Assembly (NCBI GenBank): GCA_044346855.1
Contig: JBIIYJ010000258.1
Span: forward strand, 1 to 7,845
DNA length: 7,845 nucleotides
Direction of reading: 5' to 3'
Source: CAIKKV01 sp044346855
GTDB lineage: Bacteria; Verrucomicrobiota; Kiritimatiellia; CAIKKV01
Shown here: in pieces, positions 1 to 5,371 of the stretch
How positions within the stretch are numbered: position 1 is the first letter of the stretch
Layout of the letters: every line of letters starts with the position of its first letter
Program-made: the position numbers and the translations under genes
The notes under the pieces: model-generated
Databases searched by the model: none
Told to the model about the DNA's origin: nothing
The model's input: the letters and a program-made list of their open reading frames with translations, nothing else

Positions 1-17
1 GTTGGAGCCGTCTTCAA

Positions 18-35
18 CGCCGTGTTCCACCGTGT
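18..35. repeat. Direct repeat copy 1 (CGCCGTGTTCCACCGTGT)
   Basis: This 18-base sequence is repeated exactly at 185-202, 167 bases further on. Both copies follow a GTCTTC-like hexamer and are followed by TA or TTA. Read on the minus strand the unit contains two ACACGG words, which resembles the ACACGG-rich intergenic repeats found in many environmental bacterial genomes. The function is unknown. Confidence 0.7.
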
Positions 36-97
36 AAACTCCGGCCAGTATGGCGCCTGAACGCGGTCACCCTACTACGCGAATACGCTTCGAAGGG

Positions 98-126
98 CGA
101 GTCTCCGCGTCTACAGAAGAGACTCG
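98..126. repeat. Inverted repeat, 8-bp arms
   Basis: CGAGTCTC at 98-105 is the exact reverse complement of GAGACTCG at 119-126, around a 13-nt loop. It lies about 95 bases downstream of the proB stop. There is no T tract, so an intrinsic terminator is not supported. It could be a decayed repeat element or chance. Confidence 0.4.
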
Positions 127-184
127 AAATCGCGACTATGCCCAAAGGGAACAACTCGCGGATGTTGGATCCGTGTCTTCCGTT

Positions 185-202
185 CGCCGTGTTCCACCGT
201 GT
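185..202. repeat. Direct repeat copy 2 (CGCCGTGTTCCACCGTGT)
   Basis: This is an exact copy of 18-35, starting 18 bases beyond the proB stop codon. On the minus strand a third ACACGG word lies just beyond it, around 170-175, so this end looks like a short degenerate ACACGG array rather than a single chance match. Confidence 0.7.
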
Positions 203-220
203 TATTCTTTTCCGGGAGCG

Positions 221-1045
221 CTACCTTGCCACGGCCGGAAGGATAAACGTCCCGACGTTATCGCCCTTCATGATGCGGGACAGGTCGCCGGGGCGGCGGC
301 CGTCGGCGATGACAACGGAGATGCCGGCTTCGGCCACGCTCTTGGCCGCTTTCAGTTTGCTGCCCATGCCGCCGGTGGAAATGCCGCTGTCCTTGGGCGC
401 CACCAGCTTGAAAATACGGGGGGTGACCTTCTCGATCAGGGGGATGCGGGTGGAATGGCCGTCCGCCTTGAACTCCCGCACGCCGTCCGCCGTGGTCAGC
501 ATGATGAGCAGGTCCGCGTGCAGCATCTTGGTGACCATGCCCGCCAGCACGTCGTTGTCGCCCAGCTTCTTCAAATCGGCTTCCAGCTCCTCCACGGCCA
601 CCACGTCGTTCTCGTTCACGATCGGGATCACCCGGTGATGGAGCATGTTCTCCATGGTCCGCCGCGCGTTGTTCTGCCGGATGGTGTTGTGGAAGTCGTC
701 GTGCGTCAGGAGCACCTGCCCCACGCGGCAGCCGTGCTTGGCGAACAGGGTGTCGTACAGCGACATCAGCCGGGCCTGCCCCACGGCCGCGGCCATCTGG
801 AGGTCCGGCAGGGCGGTGGGCTTGGTCTTCATGCCCAGCCCGGCCATGCCGGTGCCCACGGCCCCGGAGGTGATGATCACGATCTCCCGGCCGCCGTTGC
901 GGATGAGGGCCAGCTGCCGGACCAGAGCCTGGATGCGCCGGCTGTGGGGCCGGCCATTTTTCTGGACCAGGACCCGGCTGCCGATTTTGACCACCAGGCG
1001 ACGGGCGTCGCCCAGGAATTCCCGATGCATCAGATAGGTGTTCAT
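221..1045 (-). CDS. proB: Glutamate 5-kinase, kinase domain only
   Basis: A 274-residue amino-acid kinase fold protein that should phosphorylate L-glutamate to glutamyl 5-phosphate, the first step of proline synthesis in the cytoplasm. Visible family signatures are the N-terminal VVKIGSRVL with Lys20, TSGAVGTG (59-66), AAAVGQARLM (85-94), NNARRTMENML (125-135), PIVNENDVVAVEEL (141-154), GDNDVLAGMV (162-171), LLTTADGV-type strand (182-189) and STGGMGSK (223-230). The protein ends right after the kinase domain; the C-terminal PUA domain of the long form (about 370 residues) is absent, as in the short ProB of several phyla. The ATG fits the usual family N-terminus, although no strong Shine-Dalgarno is seen. 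It is divergent from galM, with 104 bp between. The proA partner is not in the window. Confidence 0.93.
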   Translation of the reverse strand: MNTYLMHREFLGDARRLVVKIGSRVLVQKNGRPHSRRIQALVRQLALIRNGGREIVIITSGAVGTGMAGLGMKTKPTALPDLQMAAAVGQARLMSLYDTLFAKHGCRVGQVLLTHDDFHNTIRQNNARRTMENMLHHRVIPIVNENDVVAVEELEADLKKLGDNDVLAGMVTKMLHADLLIMLTTADGVREFKADGHSTRIPLIEKVTPRIFKLVAPKDSGISTGGMGSKLKAAKSVAEAGISVVIADGRRPGDLSRIMKGDNVGTFILPAVAR

Positions 1046-1149
1046 GCTGAATCCATTGAGTTACGAAAAACACAATTTTTTATCATATGCAAATGTGACT
1101 GACAATCGGAATCGACTGCGCTACCCTTGCGTCGTCACAGGGAGACAGC
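1046..1149. promoter_or_regulatory. Divergent promoter region between proB and galM
   Basis: This 104-bp spacer separates two divergent starts and contains the most AT-rich stretch nearby (about 1061-1096). A possible leftward promoter for proB is TTGTCA (1105-1100) with TAAAAA (1082-1077), 17 bases apart. A possible rightward promoter for galM is TTGAGT (1056-1061) with TATCAT (1081-1086), but the spacer of 19 is long. galM has a good ribosome binding site, AGGGAG, shortly before its ATG. The boxes were matched by eye against the sigma-70 consensus, so they are tentative. Confidence 0.35.
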
Positions 1150-2181
1150 ATGTCCATACAAACAACCGCTTTCGGAAACCTCGATGGCCGTCGGGTCGAT
1201 CAGTTCACGCTCGCCAATCCGCACGGCATCCGCGCGCGCCTCACCAACTACGGCGCCACCCTGACGTCCCTCACGGTCCCCTCGGCCGACGGCCCCGTGG
1301 AAATCACCCTCGGGTTCGACACGTTCGACGAGTACCGCGCCCGGTCGCCCTATTTCGGCTGCACGGTGGGGCGTTTCGCCAACCGCATCGCGAACGGCCG
1401 CTTCAAGCTCAACAACAAGTCCTATGTCCTGGCCTGCAACGAGAAGGGCTTGAATCACCTGCACGGCGGCACGGCGGGGTTCGACAAGCGCCTGTGGGAG
1501 GCGGAGCCGTTCGAGCGGCCGGAGGGGGTGGGGGTCCGCTTCCGCTACGTCAGCCCCGACGGCGAGGAGGGGTATCCCGGCACGCTGGGCGCGCGGGTGG
1601 ATATCATCCTGGGGAACGACAACTCGCTGACGTTCGATTACGAGGCAACCACGGACAAGCCCTGTCCGGTGAACCTGACCAACCACACCTACTGGAACCT
1701 GGCCGGCGCCGGCAACGGCACGATCCTGGACCATGAGCTGAAGCTGGAAGCCACGCAGTACCTGCCCGTGGACGCGGTGCTGATCCCGACCGGCAAGCTG
1801 GCGGAGGTGGCGGGCACGCCCATGGATTTCCGGCGGACGCACCGCATCGGCGCGCGGTTCGCCCAGGTGCCGGGGGGCTACGACCATTGTTACGTGCTGG
1901 ACGAGGCGGACGAAACGCTCCAGCCCGCCGCGGACGTGCGCGACCCCGTCAGCAAGCGGCGGCTGCGGATCCTGACCACGGAGCCCGGCATCCAGTTTTA
2001 CAGCGGGAATTTCCTTTCCGGCCTCGCGGGCGCGGGCGGCCGGATCTTCGTCCGCAACGGCGGCTTCTGCCTGGAAACCCAGCAGTTCCCGGATGCCCCC
2101 AACCAGCCCGCGTTCCCGAGTTGCATCCTGGAGCCCGGCAAGGTGTATAAGCACAAGACCGTGCATAAGATTGATTTTTGA
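1150..2181 (+). CDS. galM: Aldose 1-epimerase (mutarotase)
   Basis: A 343-residue protein of the GalM family, which interconverts alpha and beta anomers of sugars such as galactose and glucose, feeding the Leloir pathway or general hexose use. Family landmarks are all present: NRIANGRF (78-85), NHLHGG (102-107) with the substrate-binding His, VNLTNHTYWNLAG (174-186) with catalytic His179, GGYDHCYVL (242-250) with the conserved Asp245, and FCLETQQFPDAPN (306-318) with the catalytic Glu309. The length is that of a complete cytoplasmic enzyme; no signal peptide is seen. The ATG is preceded by AGGGAG at good spacing. It is divergent from proB and convergent with the MttB-type gene, so it probably forms its own transcription unit. 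Neighbouring genes give no specific sugar. Confidence 0.95.
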   Translation: MSIQTTAFGNLDGRRVDQFTLANPHGIRARLTNYGATLTSLTVPSADGPVEITLGFDTFDEYRARSPYFGCTVGRFANRIANGRFKLNNKSYVLACNEKGLNHLHGGTAGFDKRLWEAEPFERPEGVGVRFRYVSPDGEEGYPGTLGARVDIILGNDNSLTFDYEATTDKPCPVNLTNHTYWNLAGAGNGTILDHELKLEATQYLPVDAVLIPTGKLAEVAGTPMDFRRTHRIGARFAQVPGGYDHCYVLDEADETLQPAADVRDPVSKRRLRILTTEPGIQFYSGNFLSGLAGAGGRIFVRNGGFCLETQQFPDAPNQPAFPSCILEPGKVYKHKTVHKIDF

Positions 2182-2205
2182 GCAAACGGGAGAGGCCGGC
2201 TTGGC

Positions 2206-2233
2206 CCGCCGCCAGACAGGCGCATGGCGGCGG
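2206..2233. repeat. Inverted repeat 24 bp after galM
   Basis: CCGCCGCCA (2206-2214) pairs perfectly with TGGCGGCGG (2225-2233) around a 10-nt loop. It follows the galM stop closely and could end or protect that transcript, but no U tract follows. Its right arm overlaps GGCGGCGA (2229-2236), which also matches the reverse complement of TCGCCGCC at 2282-2289 in array A. Confidence 0.5.
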
Positions 2234-2239
2234 CGAAGG

Positions 2240-2276
2240 GCCCATGAACCAGAGACGAAGCGTCACGGTTCAGGGC
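2240..2276. repeat. Type-2 stem-loop, copy 1
   Basis: On the plus strand GCCC-A-TGAACC (2240-2250) pairs with GGTTCA-GGGC (2267-2276), leaving one bulged A. Inside is an asymmetric internal loop (AGA on the left, AC on the right), then GACG/CGTC closing an AAG loop. The same ACC-AGA-GAC and GTC-AC-GGT frame recurs at 6872-6919 with different stem sequences. The element sits between GGCGGCGAAGGG (2229-2240) and GACTCGCCGCC (2279-2289), as though inserted into a type-1 hairpin. Confidence 0.6.
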
Positions 2277-2278
2277 AA

Positions 2279-2499
2279 GACTCGCCGCCCTACCCAAGCC
2301 CTGTATCTGTTCTGGGTAGGGCGGCGAGTCCCTTCGCCGCCGGATGTGCCTGGCTCGCACATGCGGCGCGCAAGGGACTGCGCGCCCTACCCAAGCCCTG
2401 TATCTGTTCTGGGTAGGGCGGTCAGTCCCTTGACCGCCGGATGCGCCAGGCTCGCGCATGCGGCGTCGCAGTAGCTCCGCCCTCCAGATTGCAGGCGCA
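2279..2499. repeat. Composite palindromic repeat array A (two units)
   Basis: Two units about 97 bases apart fill the gap between the convergent galM and MttB-type genes. Each unit has CCCTACCCA and TGGGTAGGG arms around the same 16-nt loop, AGCCCTGTATCTGTTC (2297-2312 and 2394-2409). Unit 1 arms pair perfectly over 18 bp (2279-2296 with 2313-2330). Unit 2 arms (2374-2393 with 2410-2429) mismatch at two positions, but those bases instead pair with neighbouring short hairpins: 2320-2341, 2365-2386 and 2417-2438. Six-bp hairpins at 2344-2362 and 2441-2459 lie between and after the units. The array ends in a 38-base module (2462-2499) that is identical at 6807-6844. It codes for no credible protein. 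Confidence 0.85.
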
Positions 2500-2501
2500 C
2501 C

Positions 2502-2528
2502 CCGAACCCCGAACCCTGAACCCTAACC
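2502..2528. repeat. GAACC heptad tandem repeat next to the MttB-type gene end
   Basis: CCGAACC, CCGAACC, CTGAACC and a shortened CTAACC follow one another with period 7. On the minus strand this is GGTTAGG followed by GGTTCAG and GGTTCGG units, and it begins at the stop codon of the MttB-type gene. A matching heptad run lies at 6928-6948, also just beyond a minus-strand gene. It resembles a simple-sequence tract; its role is unknown. Confidence 0.7.
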
Positions 2529-3899
2529 CCGCCCCCTGAACTCCCGCGCCATCCGCTCCAGTTCCGTCTGTTGATCGGGCGCCAGGCAGGGAGGCCGTTC
2601 GGCGGCCAGGAGTTCGTCGGCCTGGGCTTCCGCCCGCTCGGCCAGGCTTGGCGACCCCTCGCGGGTCCAGTCGTCCCTTTTTTTGCGCCACAGCAGGCCG
2701 GGCTCGAACAGCTCGCTCCTGAAGTGCTCGAGCGTATGCGGGCTCCCCAGGAAGTCGCCCCCGATTCCCGTTTCCCGGATCGTCTCCAGGGCCAGCGTCT
2801 CGTCCGACACCTCGACCCCCCGGAGCTGGCGGCGGGCGTAGGCCAGGATCTCCTGGTCGATCACCGCCTGCGCCGGCGAGAAGGTCATTTCCGACTCCAG
2901 CTGGCCCGCGCCCCAGACCAGGCTGACGCCCGCCTGCAGGTGGCTGAAGTAGCCGGCCGTCTTTTCGAGCGCGGCCTGGGAGTCGGCGGACATCGCTTCG
3001 GTGGAGACCCAGGAGCAGGAGGGCAGGTTGTAGAACCGCCCCAGGGCGGCGCTGATCCCGGCGAACAGATGGTTTTCCGGGCCGCCGGTCACGGCCAGGG
3101 CCGTCTTCATGTCGAAGACATGCGCGAGGCCGAGGTTGTAGATGCAGGGGCGGCCGGGCTCGAGCAACTGGTTGACCACCAGGCCGGCTAGGATTTCCGC
3201 GTTGCCCACCGCCGCGCTGCCCGCCAGGGTGACGGGGCCCGACACGCCCGCCATGGGCTCGCCGTTGAGGGTGGTGGGGATGCCGTGGCCCGCCGTCTTC
3301 AGGAAGATGTCGAGCGCCAGCCGGGTCCAGCGGAGCGGCCCGTGCGCCGTGAAGCCGATGCTGAACCAGGGGTCCGGCCCCAGCACCGGCTTCATCCGGC
3401 ACATCCATTCGGCGCCGGCGGGGGTGAAGCAGAGGGCGCGGAGGTGCTTGGTGGTGTTGGCCGCCATGATGGCGAGGCCGGCCACGTCGCGGGCCGCGGG
3501 CGGAACGTCGTCCAGCGACAGGCCGAAGACGCCGTCCACCTCCGGCAGCTGGTCGAGCAGGCGGGCGGCGTCGGCCATATCCCGCGAGGTGAAGGGGGTC
3601 AGGCGGCCGTGGCGCCAGAGGTTGAGGCCGGGGGTGGACCAGACCCGCCCGGGCGACGTGGCCGTCAGCGTGTACCCTCCGCCGGGCCGGCGGTCGGCCA
3701 GCCGGATTGAGGAGGGGGCGGCGGCCAGGCAGTCGTCCACCAGCCCGGCCGGGATCCGCACGGTCTGCGGGCCCGCGCCGGGCTTGGCGCCCGCCCGCAG
3801 CAGCCGCTCCACGATGCCGTCATGCTCCAGGCGCACGCCCGGATTATCGAGCAGCGCCAGGGAGGCGGCGTGGATGCGGGGGGCGTTGGTGGTGGGCAT
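2523..3899 (-). CDS. MttB-family corrinoid methyltransferase, pyrrolysine-free
   Basis: A 458-residue member of the trimethylamine methyltransferase (MttB) superfamily. Characterised members move a methyl group from a quaternary or tertiary amine (glycine betaine, proline betaine, carnitine) to a corrinoid protein. The family core is clear: PMAGVSGPVTLAG (215-227), NAEILAGLVVNQL (233-245), PGRPCIYN (248-255), DSQAALEKTAGYF (306-318), WGAGQLESEMTFSPAQAVIDQE (329-350) and the C-terminal FLGSPHTLEHFRSELFEP (383-400). No in-frame TAG interrupts the frame, so it is the non-pyrrolysine type. The start is ambiguous. ATG at 3899 fits the family N-terminus (RIHAASLALL) but has no Shine-Dalgarno. ATG at 3956 has AGAGGA six bases upstream and would add MIGPIGPIGPII, read through the palindrome. 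The stop codon lies inside a tandem repeat. The cognate corrinoid protein is not in the window. Confidence 0.88.
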   Translation of the reverse strand: MPTTNAPRIHAASLALLDNPGVRLEHDGIVERLLRAGAKPGAGPQTVRIPAGLVDDCLAAAPSSIRLADRRPGGGYTLTATSPGRVWSTPGLNLWRHGRLTPFTSRDMADAARLLDQLPEVDGVFGLSLDDVPPAARDVAGLAIMAANTTKHLRALCFTPAGAEWMCRMKPVLGPDPWFSIGFTAHGPLRWTRLALDIFLKTAGHGIPTTLNGEPMAGVSGPVTLAGSAAVGNAEILAGLVVNQLLEPGRPCIYNLGLAHVFDMKTALAVTGGPENHLFAGISAALGRFYNLPSCSWVSTEAMSADSQAALEKTAGYFSHLQAGVSLVWGAGQLESEMTFSPAQAVIDQEILAYARRQLRGVEVSDETLALETIRETGIGGDFLGSPHTLEHFRSELFEPGLLWRKKRDDWTREGSPSLAERAEAQADELLAAERPPCLAPDQQTELERMAREFRGRG

Positions 3900-3918
3900 G
3901 GGGGGCGGTTGGCGGTGC

Positions 3919-3959
3919 TCAATGATAGGTCCTATAGGTCCTATAGGACCTATCATTGA
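3919..3959. repeat. 41-nt palindrome with 20-bp arms
   Basis: Positions 3919-3938 and 3940-3959 are exact reverse complements around a single central T (3939). The core is three 9-base units: AGGTCCTAT, AGGTCCTAT and AGGACCTAT. Because the unit is three codons long, both strands read Ile-Gly-Pro repeats. It lies 14 bases past the aminotransferase stop and just before (or within) the MttB-type start. It could act as an operator, an mRNA hairpin that tunes downstream expression, or a dispersed palindromic repeat. No T tract follows, so an intrinsic terminator is unlikely. Confidence 0.9.
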
Positions 3960-3973
3960 CAATCCTCTGCTGC

Positions 3974-5338
3974 TTACTTCACATGCTCGGCAAACGCCTG
4001 GCGGAGCACGGCGATGCCTTCAAGGATGGCTTCCTTCGTGATGCACAGGGGCGGGGCGATCTTGACCGTGGCGCCGCCGAAGCCGACGGGGGCGAACATC
4101 AGCAGGCCGCGCTGGTAGCAGGTGTTGACGACTTCCCAGGCCAGGTCGCCGTCCGGCTCCTTGGTGCCCGGCTTCACCACGTGCAGGCCGGCCACGAGGC
4201 CCGCGCCGTGGCGCGCGCCGATGACGGACGGGAACTCGGCCATCAGCTTGTCGAGCTCCTTCTGGAGCACGGCGCCGACCTTGGCGGAGTTCTGGACCAT
4301 CTTCTCCTTGATGAGGGCGTTGATGTTGGCCAGGGCGGCGGCGGCGCAGACGGGATTGCCCGAGTGCGTGCTGGTCATCTCGTTGGGGCCGTAGATGTCC
4401 ATGACCGCCTCGCGGCCGACCACGGCGCTGATGGGGAGCGAGGAGCTGATGCCCTTGCCGCAGCAGAAGAGGTCGGGCGTCACGCCGTAGAGCTGGAAGC
4501 CGAACAGGGTGCCGCAGCGGCCGAAGCCGGCCTGCACCTCGTCGAAGGTCAGCAGGGCCTTGTTCTTGTCGCACCAGGCGCGGAGCTGCTTGGCGTAGGC
4601 CTTGGGCAGGAAGCTGGTGCCGCCGCCCTGGTAGGTTTCAACGACCACGCCGGCGACCTGGCTGGCCTTGATGCCCTTGGCCTTCAGCGTCTTCTCGAAG
4701 AGCGAGAAGGAGGTGTCCTCGGTGCGGAAGCCGTCGGGGAAGGGGACCTGGACGATCTCGGGGTCGAGGTTCTTGATCCACGCCTTGCCGGCCGGAATGC
4801 CGCCGATCTGCTGGGAGCCCAGGGTGCGGCCGTGGAAGGCGCGCTCGAAGGAGACGATGACCGACTTGGCGTCGCCGTGGGTGCGGCGGCCGTAGGTGCG
4901 CATGAGCTTGACGGCGCACTCGAGCGTCTCGGAGCCGGTGCTGAGCAGGAAGACCTTGTTCAGGCCGCGCGGGGCGATGGAGAGGATCTTCTGGGTGAGC
5001 TGGATGCGGGGCTCGTTGGGGAAGCAGTAGGTGGTCAGGAGCTTCTTCGCCTGGTCCACGACGGCCTTGACGATGGCGGGGTGGCCGTGGCCGGCGTTGG
5101 TGATCAGCACGCCGGAGGAGAAGTCGAGCCACTTGTTGCCGAACGCGTCGAAGACGCTGAAGCCGCGCGCGGTGTCCCAGATCAGGGGCGGCTGGCCGCG
5201 CATGCTGATCGGCTCGGCCTTGCGGAGCTTCTTGATCTCGGCGATGGTCTGCTTGTTGGGAAGGACGCCCTCGATGCGGCGGAACTTGGTTTTGACGGAC
5301 TGGACGCGGATGGGGGTCAGGGGGAATTCTTTGGCCAT
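3974..5338 (-). CDS. Class III PLP-dependent aminotransferase
   Basis: A 454-residue cytoplasmic aminotransferase of the class III (omega-amino acid / acetylornithine / GABA) group. Landmarks are the FDAFGNKWLDFSSG entry strand (63-76), NAGHGHP (81-87), the phosphate-binding STGSETLE (133-140), FERAFHGRT (164-172), LTFDEVQAGFGRCG (263-276) with Asp266 contacting the pyridine ring nitrogen, the CCGKG segment with Lys295 as the likely Schiff-base lysine, and THSGNPVCAAAAL (324-336). The start ATG follows GGAGAAAG, a good ribosome binding site. It begins 33 bases after the Gfo/Idh/MocA gene and is followed by the MttB-type gene, so all three are probably co-transcribed. The amino donor and acceptor cannot be named; 4-aminobutyrate, acetylornithine or an amino-sugar or cyclitol ketone are all possible. 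The N-terminal 45 residues are less conserved. Confidence 0.9.
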   Translation of the reverse strand: MAKEFPLTPIRVQSVKTKFRRIEGVLPNKQTIAEIKKLRKAEPISMRGQPPLIWDTARGFSVFDAFGNKWLDFSSGVLITNAGHGHPAIVKAVVDQAKKLLTTYCFPNEPRIQLTQKILSIAPRGLNKVFLLSTGSETLECAVKLMRTYGRRTHGDAKSVIVSFERAFHGRTLGSQQIGGIPAGKAWIKNLDPEIVQVPFPDGFRTEDTSFSLFEKTLKAKGIKASQVAGVVVETYQGGGTSFLPKAYAKQLRAWCDKNKALLTFDEVQAGFGRCGTLFGFQLYGVTPDLFCCGKGISSSLPISAVVGREAVMDIYGPNEMTSTHSGNPVCAAAALANINALIKEKMVQNSAKVGAVLQKELDKLMAEFPSVIGARHGAGLVAGLHVVKPGTKEPDGDLAWEVVNTCYQRGLLMFAPVGFGGATVKIAPPLCITKEAILEGIAVLRQAFAEHVK

Positions 5339-5371
5339 GATACTTTCTCCGGTGGGTGTTAAAGGGTTGGG

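Larger units (their letters stand above)
1..220. other. Gene-free tail downstream of proB
   Basis: No credible gene is seen in this 220-base stretch; the open frames crossing it are out-of-frame readings that run into proB on the opposite strand. It lies 3' of proB, which is read leftwards. It holds an 18-bp direct repeat (18-35 and 185-202) and an 8-bp inverted repeat (98-105 with 119-126). No T-rich intrinsic terminator for proB is visible. Confidence 0.6.

Noticed and set aside
50..1102. Long plus-strand open frames across proB
   Set aside because: They lie antisense to a convincing glutamate kinase, show low-complexity His/Gly/Ala-rich composition and match no family; they are reflections of GC-rich codon bias.
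1135..2166. Minus-strand open frame opposite galM
   Set aside because: galM has all catalytic motifs and a ribosome binding site; the opposite frame is Arg/Gly/Val-rich with no recognisable domain.
2178..2474. Small plus- and minus-strand open frames in array A
   Set aside because: They arise from repeat sequence shared with array B, lack ribosome binding sites and show no independent coding signal.
2279..2499. CRISPR array
   Set aside because: Only two units are present, they are long palindromic composites, and the intervening sequence is itself repeated rather than unique spacers.
2523..3899. Pyrrolysine-encoding MttB
   Set aside because: The frame is continuous with no internal TAG; the only TAG is the terminal stop inside the heptad repeat, beyond the conserved C-terminal motif.
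3956..5362. 468-codon plus-strand open frame opposite the aminotransferase
   Set aside because: The minus-strand aminotransferase is complete and full of motifs; the plus-strand reading is a low-complexity antisense frame.
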